The notes under the pieces were generated by a model. That model was not told the DNA's origin. It did no database searches and saw only the letters and a list, made by a program, of their open reading frames with translations. A stretch of 64,000 bases of DNA from contig NZ_MUJK01000004.1 in assembly GCF_002906155.1 (NCBI RefSeq), forward strand, positions 1-64,000. Reading direction: 5' to 3'. Numbering within the stretch: the stretch's first letter is position 1; each line of letters begins with the position of its first letter. This DNA is from Pseudomonas laurylsulfativorans. Its GTDB lineage: Bacteria; Pseudomonadota; Gammaproteobacteria; Pseudomonadales; Pseudomonadaceae. Made by a program: the position numbers and the translations under genes. Below, piece after piece: positions 46,557 to 55,698 of this stretch.

Positions 46557-46591
46557 AGGAGTTGCCCCCACAGGTCTTGTGTGTTGCCTGG

Positions 46592-48880
46592 TTACTTCGG
46601 TGCGTTGAGGTTCAGCGTCGGTGTTTCATCGAAGAAGTTCCACGGCTTGAGCAGCACATGCACCCATTCGGTCGGCATGATCGGCCATTCTTCGGCGCGG
46701 GCGATGTGGGTGGTGCCGGTGGTCAGCCAGACCACGTCGTCGGTGTTCTCGATGGAGTGGTTGTCCTGGGTGAACTGGCCCAGGCCCGAGTCTTTGTCCG
46801 AGCGGTTCGGATACTTGCCTTCCGGGTATTTTTCCTCGGGGTTGTATTGGGTCACCCACAGCTGCTTGTCCATGAAACTCAGGCGGTGGTAGAGCCATTC
46901 GTCCTTGCCGAAGTTGGCGCCCTTGGCCACCGGGTGCGTGCCGCCGGCATACGGAATCAGCTGATAGGAAACCGGGTTGCCGACCTTGTTCTCCTTGCTG
47001 AAGTTGGTCAGCAGGCGCACGGTCGACGGGTCGAATTTCTGTGCCGCCTGTTGCTCGGTGCCGACCACTTTGGTTTCGGTCTGCATGGTGCTGGTGCGCG
47101 GGCCGCCACGGTCGTTGGGCAGCACCACCGGGTTCACTTCCACCAGTGAGTTCTGCTCGCCGTCCACGTCCATGTCGAGGCGGAAGTTGTAGATGTGCTG
47201 GTGCGTGGTGCCGACGATGTTGTGATCGAGCAGGGTGCCGTAGCGCGTGTCTTCCTTGGCGGTGTCTTCGTGCATGGTCTTGGACTTCACGCCCTTGACC
47301 GCTTCGATGCCAGTGGCGCCGGCGTCGATGCCGATGGTGCCGTTCTGCTGGAAGACCCAGTCGAAGATGTAGTCGTAGTTGCCCACGGTGCTGATCCAGC
47401 GCACCACCAGTTCACGACGCTCGGTGCTGAGGTTGGGCTGGCCCATTTCCTGGTGTTTGTATTCCGGCCCTGCATAGCGCTCGAACACCGCCATGGCGCG
47501 CGGGATCGCGGTCGGTGCGCCGGTGTAGTCGGCGATGGTGGCGTCCAGCAGCACGGCGTTTTGCGGGGCGTCTTTGCCGCGGGCAATCGGTGAAGTCAGG
47601 GTGCCCATGCCGTAGTCGCCGGAGTCGAGGTAGGCCTTGAAGTACCAGCCGATGTCCGGGTCGCCGTAAGGCACGATCATGCCGCCCAGCGAGCCTTCGT
47701 ACATGATTTTGCGTTTCTTGCCCTTGTCGTCGTAGGTGACGGTGGACAGGATCGGGCCGACCCGCGAATCGAGGCGAACGTGGAAGTCCCAGTTCTGCCA
47801 GTGAATGCTGTTGCCGCTGATGGTGTAGTTCTTGCCCTCGGGCTCGATGATTTCCAGCGGTTTGACCGCCACGCCCTGGCGTCCGCGACCGTCATAGGGC
47901 GTCGGCTTCATTGGCACCGGAATGAGCGCTTCGTCTTCGATCTTGATCAGTTTCTTCTGTTCCAGGTCGACAATTGCCACCAGGCCTTCGATCGGGTGCG
48001 CCCAGTAGTTGCCGTCATCGGTGTTGAGGTAGCTGACGATTTTCAGCAGGCGCTTGTCTTGCGCCAGCCCGTCCTTGCCGTCGAAGTAACCGACGGTCAG
48101 CGGCGTGGCCACGACCTTCTTCACGTCATTGATGCCGCGCTTAGCCAGGGCCTGGGCGTATTCCGGACTGTTTTCAACGGCCGATTGCACCGTGGCGAAA
48201 TCGTCCAGCAGCACCATGCCGTGGGCGCCTTCGATCGGCTTCCAGGACTTCAGTTGTTTAGTGTCCAGATCCACCAGCGCTTCGATCACGTGCTTGCCGT
48301 CGAGTACCACGATCGAGGCCTCACGCGGCTGGGTGACGTTCTGCCCGGTAAACACGAAGTTCCACACCTGATCCTTCGGTGGCGCCTTGATCGAGACTTC
48401 GGTGAAGCGCAAACCAGGTTTGTAGTTTTCCGATTGCTTGACGATGTCCACGGCCGTGGTGATTTCAGCCGCGCTCAGGGGATTGAGCGGGTTGGGGCGG
48501 GTCTCGACGACGAAGGTCTTGTCCAGCCCGGACTGGAACACCTGGTTGATGAAGTCGGTGGACATGAACGCGGTGTGATCCTTGAACACCACCGGCACCG
48601 TCAGCTCGATACGCTTGCCGTTGAGCATCGCCACTTTGCTGTTGGGCTTGACCTTGAGATAGACCCCGTCCTTGGCAATGGTGAACAGGTTGGCGTAATC
48701 GTCCCATTTCACCGTGGCACCAAATTCCTCAAGACCCGCCTGCAGCGGCACCATGTCGGCGTGACCGCCGTGGGCCTGGGCATTGCCCGCCCAGAAAGGC
48801 AGGCCGAGGGTGCTCAGGGTGATGGCCAGCGCGAGCCGGGCAAGCGGGGTTCTTTTGGGCGATGCTTTGGAGCTGAACAT
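46592..48880 (-). CDS. tynA: Primary-amine oxidase TynA (copper/topaquinone)
   Basis: 762 residues, periplasmic (signal peptide ending PFWAGNAQAHGG). It oxidises phenylethylamine and tyramine to arylacetaldehydes with release of ammonia and hydrogen peroxide. The topaquinone precursor Tyr is in STVGNYDY, matching the T-x-x-N-Y-D/E consensus; copper His ligands are in TTHQHIYNF and a later His (TPHIARAEEW-type segment, here TTGTTHIARAEEW). The N-terminal copper-amine-oxidase domain with D1 is also present (AKDGVYLKVKPNSK). Activator FeaR is at 40075. The product can enter the paa pathway after oxidation by an aldehyde dehydrogenase that is not in this window. Confidence 0.95.
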   Translation of the reverse strand: MFSSKASPKRTPLARLALAITLSTLGLPFWAGNAQAHGGHADMVPLQAGLEEFGATVKWDDYANLFTIAKDGVYLKVKPNSKVAMLNGKRIELTVPVVFKDHTAFMSTDFINQVFQSGLDKTFVVETRPNPLNPLSAAEITTAVDIVKQSENYKPGLRFTEVSIKAPPKDQVWNFVFTGQNVTQPREASIVVLDGKHVIEALVDLDTKQLKSWKPIEGAHGMVLLDDFATVQSAVENSPEYAQALAKRGINDVKKVVATPLTVGYFDGKDGLAQDKRLLKIVSYLNTDDGNYWAHPIEGLVAIVDLEQKKLIKIEDEALIPVPMKPTPYDGRGRQGVAVKPLEIIEPEGKNYTISGNSIHWQNWDFHVRLDSRVGPILSTVTYDDKGKKRKIMYEGSLGGMIVPYGDPDIGWYFKAYLDSGDYGMGTLTSPIARGKDAPQNAVLLDATIADYTGAPTAIPRAMAVFERYAGPEYKHQEMGQPNLSTERRELVVRWISTVGNYDYIFDWVFQQNGTIGIDAGATGIEAVKGVKSKTMHEDTAKEDTRYGTLLDHNIVGTTHQHIYNFRLDMDVDGEQNSLVEVNPVVLPNDRGGPRTSTMQTETKVVGTEQQAAQKFDPSTVRLLTNFSKENKVGNPVSYQLIPYAGGTHPVAKGANFGKDEWLYHRLSFMDKQLWVTQYNPEEKYPEGKYPNRSDKDSGLGQFTQDNHSIENTDDVVWLTTGTTHIARAEEWPIMPTEWVHVLLKPWNFFDETPTLNLNAPK

Positions 48881-49069
48881 GTGTGAATTCCTGGGGAAAA
48901 GCCGGGTACGGGCATTCCTGAACTTTGTTACAACTCGTCAATGGATGCTTTTGAATGCCTGCCAGATTTCTTTGGTTGCGTGCCGCCATCCAGCTTTGCT
49001 GACGAAATGCACAATGGCAAGCGGACGAAGTGCCCGACCAAGGGGGACTGCTAACCATTGCCTCAAGTT

Positions 49070-49088
49070 AATAGGAAGCATTACTATT
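49070..49088. promoter_or_regulatory. Candidate Fur box before fecI
   Basis: aataggaagcattactatt, a 19-bp imperfect palindrome (AATAG...CTATT) 28 bp before the fecI start. It agrees with the classical Fur consensus at 10 of 19 positions by eye. Iron-repressed sigma-factor genes usually have one. The rest of the 235-bp gap (48881-49115) holds the divergent tynA and fecI promoters, with no gene. Confidence 0.4.
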
Positions 49089-49115
49089 CACGCCCCGTCT
49101 CCACAGCACACCGCA

Positions 49116-49616
49116 ATGACCCTCAAGCTGCCCCGCAGACACGGCTTTTTCGAGCATTACGAAGAGTTGGTTGGCACCTGGACCCGTCGCCTGAGAAACC
49201 GTCAGCAGGCCGAGGACCTGGCCCACGACACCTTCGTGCGGGTGCTTGAGTCCGATTCGGCGGCGGTGCAACAGCCTCGGGCGTATTTGCACCAGACCGC
49301 GCGCAACATTGCCGTGGATGGTTATCGGCGTGAGGACCGGCGGGGCGCCATGGAGTCAGAGGCGGTTGATCTCAGTGAGTCGCCGACCGGCGACCCGGAG
49401 CATTTCATGCACGCGATCCAGTTGGCGGATTCCATCGAGCGGGCGCTCACCGAACTGCCGGTCAACTGCCGCAAGGTGTTTGTCTGGCAGAAAATCGAAG
49501 GCCTGACCCAGGCCGAAATCGCCGAACGCCTTGGACTGTCCAAGAACATGGTGGAAAAGTATATGATCCGCACGCTTCGGCATCTGCGTGATCGCCTGGA
49601 CGGGTTGCAGTCATGA
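49116..49616 (+). CDS. FecI-like ECF sigma factor
   Basis: 166 residues from ATG 49116. Region 2 (FFEHYEELVGTWTRRLRNRQ, EDLAHDTFVRVLE) and region 4 (NCRKVFVWQKIEGLTQAEIA, ERLGLSKNMVEKYMIRTLRH) are clear. Starvation sigma factor for the outer-membrane receptor downstream, held in check by the FecR-type protein that follows 40 bp later. The usual control is iron via Fur. Confidence 0.92.
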   Translation: MTLKLPRRHGFFEHYEELVGTWTRRLRNRQQAEDLAHDTFVRVLESDSAAVQQPRAYLHQTARNIAVDGYRREDRRGAMESEAVDLSESPTGDPEHFMHAIQLADSIERALTELPVNCRKVFVWQKIEGLTQAEIAERLGLSKNMVEKYMIRTLRHLRDRLDGLQS

Positions 49617-49656
49617 TTGCCCCTGCCTTCTCCTCCCCAGCCAAACAGGAACTTCC

Positions 49657-50640
49657 ATGATGGATACTCGTGATTGTGCGTGCGGGCAAACTACGGTTCG
49701 CGACGATGCGGCGCTATGGTTTGTGCGTTTGCAGGAGCCTGCCGTCGATGTCGAACTGCGTCACCGGTTTCAGGCCTGGCTGGACGAACACCCCCAACAC
49801 CGAAACGAATTCGAAATGCTCCAGGATCTGTGGCGCGCCGCCGACCTGGTGCCGGCGGCGCGTCTGCGTGCCCTGTGCGAAACCCCGCCAGCCCTGAAAA
49901 AATCTCGTCCCGTGCTGCGTTATGCAGTCGCCGCCAGCGTGCTCGCGGTGGCGTTCGGGCTGGGCTTGTTCAGCGCTCTGAATCATCCGGCGCCTTATAC
50001 CGCCGAGTTTTCAACGACCCTGAATGAGCGGCGCCAAGTGGCGTTGCCGGACGGTTCGGTGGTGGACCTGGACAGCCGCAGCCGAATTCAGGTGCGCTTT
50101 GAACAGGACCGACGCAACGTTGAGCTGAGCGAAGGCGAAGCGATGTTCAGCGTCGAGCACGACACCAACCGGCCTTTCGTGGTCGCGGCGGGCAGCGGCA
50201 AGGTCACGGTCACCGGCACCCGTTTCGATGTGCGTCGCGGCGCCAGCGAAACCCGGGTGGTGGTGGAGCAGGGCACCGTCAGGGTCCAGGGACGCGACGC
50301 CGCCGACAACGACTTCATCAATCTGACCGCAGGCCTTGGCAGCCACGTCGATGCCCGGGGCAAGGTTGCCGCCGCCTACGCGGTCAACCCGGCGGAAATG
50401 ACCGCCTGGCGCAGTGGCAAACTGGTTTTCAACAACGCCAGCCTGGCCGACGTCGCCGAGCAGGTCTCGCGTTATCGGGAGAAGCCGCTGAAGGTCGCAA
50501 GCGCAGCGGTGGGCAATCTGCGCCTGACCAGCGTGTTCAAATCCGACAATACCGACGCGCTGCTCAAGGCCTTGCCGAACATCCTGCCGGTGGCCGTGCG
50601 CACCCTTGGCGACGGCAGCCAGGAAATTATTTCTAAATAA
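49657..50640 (+). CDS. FecR-like anti-sigma/sigma regulator
   Basis: 327 residues from ATG 49657 (or the next codon ATG). An N-terminal DUF4880 domain (DDAALWFVRLQEPAVDVELR, AWLDEHPQHRNEFEMLQD) is followed by one membrane segment (RYAVAASVLAVAFGLGLFSAL, about residues 88-108). The periplasmic FecR domain has GEAMFSVEHDTNRPFVV and GTRFDVRRGASETRV, and the end is an STN-like DUF4974 (MTAWRSGKLVFNNASLADVA). It relays the receptor signal to the sigma factor. 40 bp after fecI-like gene. Confidence 0.93.
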   Translation: MMDTRDCACGQTTVRDDAALWFVRLQEPAVDVELRHRFQAWLDEHPQHRNEFEMLQDLWRAADLVPAARLRALCETPPALKKSRPVLRYAVAASVLAVAFGLGLFSALNHPAPYTAEFSTTLNERRQVALPDGSVVDLDSRSRIQVRFEQDRRNVELSEGEAMFSVEHDTNRPFVVAAGSGKVTVTGTRFDVRRGASETRVVVEQGTVRVQGRDAADNDFINLTAGLGSHVDARGKVAAAYAVNPAEMTAWRSGKLVFNNASLADVAEQVSRYREKPLKVASAAVGNLRLTSVFKSDNTDALLKALPNILPVAVRTLGDGSQEIISK

Positions 50641-50646
50641 AATTCA
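50622..50646 (+). promoter_or_regulatory. Possible FecI-type promoter of the receptor gene
   Basis: GGAAAT at 50622-50627 and TC at 50644-50645, 16 nt apart, resemble the GGAAAT/TC elements recalled for FecI-dependent promoters. The -35 element overlaps the end of fecR. Weak evidence because the motif is short. Confidence 0.3.
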
Positions 50647-50738
50647 GGTTTTTTTCGAGTTCATCGTCTTCCTGTTCAACTGCAACTGGTTTGCATTAAC
50701 AAGCGCACACTCTTGCGATCCACAGGACTACGTTCGAC

Positions 50739-53162
50739 GTGAAAAACTCCACCGCTAAAAACAACAAACTCCCCTGGTTGCCGTTGGCCCTTGCGCTGGC
50801 GGTCAACGTTGCGCTGCCCCAGGCCTTTGCCGCCGATGGCATTCACATCCCGGCGCAACCCTTGGGACAGGCCCTGAGTCAGTTGGGCCAGCAAACCTCG
50901 CTTCAGGTGTTCTTCAGCCCTGAACTGGTTGCCGGCAAACAGGCTCCGGCGGTGGATGGCAACCTTTCCCCGGAAGACGCGCTGCGCCAGTTGCTGCAAG
51001 GCAGCGGCCTGCAATACCAGATCGATGAAGGTTCGGTGACGTTGATGCCTGCGCCGGCTTCGGCGGCCAACGGTCCATTGGAACTGGGCGTGACCGACAT
51101 CAAGGTGGTCGGTGACTGGCTCGGTGATGCCGATGCCGCCGTGGTGCAGAACCACCCGGGCGCGCGGACGGTGGTTCGTCGCGAAGCCATGATCGAGCAG
51201 GGCGCGATGAACGTCGGCGACGTGTTGAAACGCGTGCCGGGTGTGCAAGTGCAGGACGCCAACGGCACGGGTGGCAGCGATATTTCCCTCAACGTCGGCG
51301 TGCGCGGCCTGACCTCGCGCCTGTCGCCTCGCTCTACCGTGCTGATCGACGGTGTCCCGGCAGCCTTCGCTCCCTACGGTCAGCCGCAGCTGTCCATGGC
51401 GCCGATTTCCTCCGGCAACCTCGACAGCATCGACGTGGTGCGCGGTGCCGGTTCTGTACGCTACGGACCACAAAACGTGGGTGGCGTGATCAACTTCGTG
51501 ACCCGCGCGATCCCGGAACAAGCTTCGGCTGAAATCGGCACTACCCTGGAAACGTCGCAGCACGGTGGCTGGAAGCACATCGACACCGCGTTCATGGGCG
51601 GCACCGCCGACAACGGCATGGGCGTGGCGCTGTTGTACTCCGGCGTGAACGGCAACGGTTACCGTGAAAGCAACAACGGCAACGACATCGACGACGTGAT
51701 CCTCAAGACCCATTGGGCACCCACCGATGTCGACGATTTCAGCCTCAACTTCCACTACTACGACGCCAAGGCCGACATGCCCGGCGGTCTGACCCAGGCG
51801 CAGTACGATGCCGACCCGTTCCAGTCGGTGCGCGACTACGACAACTTCAGCGGCCGCCGCAAAGATGTGTCGTTCAAGTGGATTCGGCAAATCGACGATC
51901 GCACCCAGGCCGAAGTGCTGACCTACTACACCGACAGTTTTCGTGGCAGCACCATCGCCGCCCGTGACCAGAAGACCCTCAGCTCTTATCCGCGCACTTA
52001 CTACACCCTCGGCATCGAGCCCCGGGTGTCCCACGTGTTCGATGTCGGCCCGACCACCCAGGAAGTCAGCGTCGGTTACCGTTACCTGAAAGAAGCCATG
52101 CACGAGCAGTCGAGCCGTCTGGCCCTGGTCAACAACGTGCCGGTGGTTACCCCGACGTCTGATGGTCATGTGTTCCAGGACCGCACCGGTGGTACCGAAG
52201 CCAACTCGGTCTATGTCGACAACAAGATCGACGTCGGCAACTGGACCGTCACGCCGGGCATCCGTTTCGAACACATCAGCACCGACTGGCACGACCGCCC
52301 GGTGCTCGACACCGCGGGCAAGCGCGTGCCGGAGAAGAACCGCAGCATCGAAAGCAACGAGCCGCTGCCGGCCCTGAGCGTGATGTATCACATGTCCGAT
52401 GCCTGGAAACTGTTCGCCAACTACGAAACCTCGTTCGGCGCGTTGCAGTATTTCCAATTGGGTCAGGGCGGTATTGGCGACAACACCGCCAACGGCCTGG
52501 AGCCGGAAAAGGCCAAGACCTACGAAATCGGTACGCGCTACAACGATGACGTGTGGGGCGGTGAGGTGACGCTGTTCTACATCGACTTCGACGACGAACT
52601 GCAATACATCAGCAACGATGTGGGCTGGACCAACCTTGGCGCGACCACGCACCGCGGCATCGAGGCGTCGGTGCACTACGACATGGCAGCACTGGACCCG
52701 CGCCTCGACGGCCTGACCGCCAATGCCGGTTACACCTACACCCGCGCTGTCTATGAAGGCGATATTCCAGACTTCAAGGGCCGTGACCTGCCGTTCTACT
52801 CGCGTCAGGTAGCGACTGCGGGGCTGCGTTATGACATCAACCGCTGGACTTACAACCTCGACGCCTTCGCCCAGTCCAAGCAGCGCTCGCCAGGCGTCGC
52901 GGTGAATGCCGACGGTAGTTTCAGCAACAACTACATCACCGAAGGCACCGCCGACGGCCAGTACGGTGACATTCCGGGTTACGTGACCTGGAACGTCCGT
53001 GGCGGCTATGACTTCGGTCCGCAGGTGTCGAACCTGAAACTGGGCGCCGGGGTGAAAAACATCTTCGACAAGCAGTACTTCACTCGTTCCAGCGACAACA
53101 ACTCGGGCATGTACGTCGGCGCGCCGCGCACGTTCTTCGTGCAGGCCAGTGTCGGGTTCTGA
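50739..53162 (+). CDS. TonB-dependent receptor, ferric-citrate type (FecA-like) with STN signalling domain
   Basis: 807 residues. Signal peptide (LALALAVNVALPQAFAADG), then an STN domain (HIPAQPLGQALSQLGQQTSLQ, residues ~30-105) that signals to FecR, plug domain (VGDVLKRVPGVQVQ, VLIDGVPAAFAPYGQPQ) and a barrel ending FFVQASVGF. Segments such as KADMPGGLTQAQYDADPFQS, GNWTVTPGIRFEH and LGAGVKNIFDKQYF strongly resemble FecA of E. coli. The substrate is therefore probably ferric citrate or a similar carboxylate chelate; not proven. It follows fecR after 98 bp. Confidence 0.9.
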   Translation: MKNSTAKNNKLPWLPLALALAVNVALPQAFAADGIHIPAQPLGQALSQLGQQTSLQVFFSPELVAGKQAPAVDGNLSPEDALRQLLQGSGLQYQIDEGSVTLMPAPASAANGPLELGVTDIKVVGDWLGDADAAVVQNHPGARTVVRREAMIEQGAMNVGDVLKRVPGVQVQDANGTGGSDISLNVGVRGLTSRLSPRSTVLIDGVPAAFAPYGQPQLSMAPISSGNLDSIDVVRGAGSVRYGPQNVGGVINFVTRAIPEQASAEIGTTLETSQHGGWKHIDTAFMGGTADNGMGVALLYSGVNGNGYRESNNGNDIDDVILKTHWAPTDVDDFSLNFHYYDAKADMPGGLTQAQYDADPFQSVRDYDNFSGRRKDVSFKWIRQIDDRTQAEVLTYYTDSFRGSTIAARDQKTLSSYPRTYYTLGIEPRVSHVFDVGPTTQEVSVGYRYLKEAMHEQSSRLALVNNVPVVTPTSDGHVFQDRTGGTEANSVYVDNKIDVGNWTVTPGIRFEHISTDWHDRPVLDTAGKRVPEKNRSIESNEPLPALSVMYHMSDAWKLFANYETSFGALQYFQLGQGGIGDNTANGLEPEKAKTYEIGTRYNDDVWGGEVTLFYIDFDDELQYISNDVGWTNLGATTHRGIEASVHYDMAALDPRLDGLTANAGYTYTRAVYEGDIPDFKGRDLPFYSRQVATAGLRYDINRWTYNLDAFAQSKQRSPGVAVNADGSFSNNYITEGTADGQYGDIPGYVTWNVRGGYDFGPQVSNLKLGAGVKNIFDKQYFTRSSDNNSGMYVGAPRTFFVQASVGF

Positions 53163-53180
53163 TAGACCGAGTGCACTTCA

Positions 53181-53270
53181 TCGCTGGCAAGCCAGCTCCT
53201 ACAGTTGATCAGTGGCGTACACAAATAATGTGTTCGCAGGATCCCTTGTAGGCGCTGGCTTGCCAGCGAT
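53181..53270. repeat. Paired REP element
   Basis: Arms atcgctggcaagccagctcc and ggcgctggcttgccagcgat in inverted order, between the convergent receptor and MFS genes. Confidence 0.85.
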
Positions 53271-53275
53271 GCTTT

Positions 53276-54427
53276 TCAGACCTTCAACACTCTCCCGCCA
53301 ATCGCCACCGCCACCAGCAGCACCGCCATCAAGGCAAAGGCAAAACTCAGACTACTGCCATGGGCGATGAAGCCGATCACGGCGGGGCCTGCCAGGATGC
53401 CCGCATACCCCAGGGTGGTAATGGCCGGCACGGCGACGCTCTCGGGCATGACCGTCTGCTTGCCGACCGCGGTGTACAGCACCGGCACGATGTTCGAGCA
53501 ACCGGCACCGAGCAGCGCGTAACCCACCAGCGCCGCCTCCCAGCTCGATGCGAATGTCGCCAGGAACAAACCGGCGGCGGCCGTCAGCCCGCCGAACACG
53601 ATCACCCGCGTCGCGCCCAACCGCCGTACGATGTTGTCACCGGTCAACCGCCCGGCCGTCATGGTCAAGGCAAATGCTGCATAGCCGAGTCCAGCATAGG
53701 CTGTGTCGATGCCACGTTCCTGGGCCAGGAACACGGCGCTCCAGTCCAGCGCCGCGCCTTCGGCAAGGAATACGATAAAGCACATGCCGCCGATGAACAG
53801 GACGATGCCATGGGGCACCGCGAACGCCGGTCCCGATCTCTCGCTGCCGTAGGGCAACAGGTGCGGTACGGCCTTGGCCAGCGCGATCAGCAGCAGCACG
53901 ATCACCACCAGCGTGGCCCCCAACGGTGAAATCCCCAGGCCAAGCAAGCCGCTGACACCCGCCGCGCCGACAATCCCGCCGAGGCTGAACAGGCCATGGA
54001 ACCCCGACATCATGTTTTTGCCACTGGCGCGCTCGACGATCACCGCTTGCAAGTTGACCGTCGAATCCACGGTGCCGAGGCCGGCGCCGAACATGAACAA
54101 CGCGGTGATCAGGGCCGGCATCGACGACACCGTCGCCAGCAGCGGCAGGGCGGCGCAGATCAGCAAGGTCCCGCCGGTCGTCACCCGCCGGCAACCGAAG
54201 CGCGTGGCCAGGATCCCGGCCAGTGGCATCGCCAGAATCGAACCCACACCCAGGCACAGCAGCAACAGTCCCAGGGTGCCTTCATCCAGCCCGGCCCGAG
54301 CCTTGGCATAGGGCACCAGCGGCGCCCACGCGGCGATGCCGAACCCGGCGATGAAAAAGGCGATGCGCGTGGACATCTGTTCCAGGCGACCGGGAACGAA
54401 GGTGGTTTGGCTATTGAGGCTGGTCAT
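53276..54427 (-). CDS. MFS transporter (YbjJ-like)
   Basis: 383 residues from ATG 54427 (MTSLNSQTTFVPGRLEQ); further upstream sequence overlaps the divergent DapF-like promoter and is not conserved-looking. Twelve hydrophobic segments with the MFS loop ILATRFGCRRVTTGG and the second-half repeat GRLTGDNIVRRLGATRV. Similar in layout to E. coli YbjJ-type transporters, whose substrates are unclear. Divergently transcribed from the DapF-like gene with a 165-bp gap. Confidence 0.8.
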   Translation of the reverse strand: MTSLNSQTTFVPGRLEQMSTRIAFFIAGFGIAAWAPLVPYAKARAGLDEGTLGLLLLCLGVGSILAMPLAGILATRFGCRRVTTGGTLLICAALPLLATVSSMPALITALFMFGAGLGTVDSTVNLQAVIVERASGKNMMSGFHGLFSLGGIVGAAGVSGLLGLGISPLGATLVVIVLLLIALAKAVPHLLPYGSERSGPAFAVPHGIVLFIGGMCFIVFLAEGAALDWSAVFLAQERGIDTAYAGLGYAAFALTMTAGRLTGDNIVRRLGATRVIVFGGLTAAAGLFLATFASSWEAALVGYALLGAGCSNIVPVLYTAVGKQTVMPESVAVPAITTLGYAGILAGPAVIGFIAHGSSLSFAFALMAVLLVAVAIGGRVLKV

Positions 54428-54592
54428 AACAATCCTTGGCAGAAAGCGTCGCGTCCTCAACGGACAGTGATCGACCGGCGAGGGTTCGATCAGTGCCCGG
54501 AAAGTTTTGCGGTCAGACAGGGCAACATCGTTGCACAGCGCCGGTGTGTTTCGCGATATGTTGAGCCATTCCAATGACACACGGAGGGCGCC

Positions 54593-55585
54593 ATGGCGCA
54601 GCGGTACGATGCACGGGGCAATATTTACATCGTGGTAGCGCCCGAAGAATTGCGCCGTCAGGGCATCGATTTGCCCGATCAGGCCAGCCAGGCCGCGCAA
54701 ACCCTGGAAGCCTGGGCGCTCGCGGCCATCGAGGCGTGCTGTAGCTGGGCGCCTGGCACTCAACCACCCGGCAGCAAGGATCATCGCAGTGACGGTTTGC
54801 TGGTCGGGCCCTTCCAGTCGTCGCCACCCTTTGATCTGTTGATCGTCAACACAGACGGCACCCTGGCCGAGCGCAGCGGCAACGGGCTGGCGATCTTTTC
54901 CCAGGCATTGAGCGATCAAGGGCTATTGCCGGAGAACGAAGCCTGTCTGCTCAGGGTTCACCATGACAAGGCTGATACGCCTTCGCCGGGGCAGACTTCA
55001 GTGAAAGCCGCAGAGGTCGATGGCGTGTGCGGTTTCTGGCTCGATCTGGGGCAGCTCGGGTTCGGGCCGTCGGCGGTCAGTGCCCACGGGGTTGAAGCTG
55101 TGGTGTTCAACGGTCGTGAACTCAGCCACGTTGAACCATTGGCGGCACTCAATGGCGCATGGTCACGCAGCCAGTTCGCGCGGGTCGGCAATCCCCATTG
55201 CGTGACACTGGTGGACAGTGCCGAGGATCTGCCGAGCAACGAGCAGATGCGAGAAGCAGGATTGGGTGAGGGGCTGACGCGAATCGCCTACGCCATGCCG
55301 GTCGGTGCAGGCAAACCGTGCCCGGCGGGGATCAATCTGCAATGGGCGATGCGCTTGTCCGAAGGGCATATCGCCGCGCGGGTGTTCGAGCGGGGCGAGG
55401 GGCCGACGGCGTCCTCGGGGACCAGCGCCAGTGCGGTGGCCAGTGCGGCGTGGCGGGTGGGTTGGGTCAGTGCCGGGGAGGTGAGGGTGACGATGCCCGG
55501 TGGCACGGCGCCGATTTTGCTGGAAGAGGAACGGGGGGAGTTGAGTCGGGTCAGTCTGTTTGGTACGGCTCGAATGGTGGATTGA
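54593..55585 (+). CDS. DapF-like protein lacking both catalytic cysteines
   Basis: 330 residues, start ATG 54593 after ggagggcgcc. The diaminopimelate-epimerase fold is recognisable: NTDGTLAERSGNGLAIF, ARVGNPHCVTLV, and ERGEGPTASSGTSASAVASA near the end. In true DapF the two bases are Cys in the CGNG and ACGTG motifs; here they are Ser95 (RSGNG) and Ser275 (ASSGTS). It is also longer than usual DapF (~275 residues), with an N-terminal extension of about 60 residues. It is not expected to epimerise diaminopimelate by the two-Cys mechanism; the real dapF should lie elsewhere. Confidence 0.75.
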   Translation: MAQRYDARGNIYIVVAPEELRRQGIDLPDQASQAAQTLEAWALAAIEACCSWAPGTQPPGSKDHRSDGLLVGPFQSSPPFDLLIVNTDGTLAERSGNGLAIFSQALSDQGLLPENEACLLRVHHDKADTPSPGQTSVKAAEVDGVCGFWLDLGQLGFGPSAVSAHGVEAVVFNGRELSHVEPLAALNGAWSRSQFARVGNPHCVTLVDSAEDLPSNEQMREAGLGEGLTRIAYAMPVGAGKPCPAGINLQWAMRLSEGHIAARVFERGEGPTASSGTSASAVASAAWRVGWVSAGEVRVTMPGGTAPILLEEERGELSRVSLFGTARMVD

Positions 55586-55598
55586 ATGTGATATAGCC

Positions 55599-55673
55599 AT
55601 CGCTGGCAAGCCAGCTCCTACAGTGGATCGGTGTCGTCCACAAATCCCCTGTAGGAACTGGCTTGCTAGCGAT
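55599..55673. repeat. Paired REP element
   Basis: Arms atcgctggcaagccagctcc and gtaggaactggcttgctagcgat, between convergent DapF-like and codA genes. Confidence 0.85.
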
Positions 55674-55698
55674 GGCGTCCGCCCGGTCAACACCAGAC

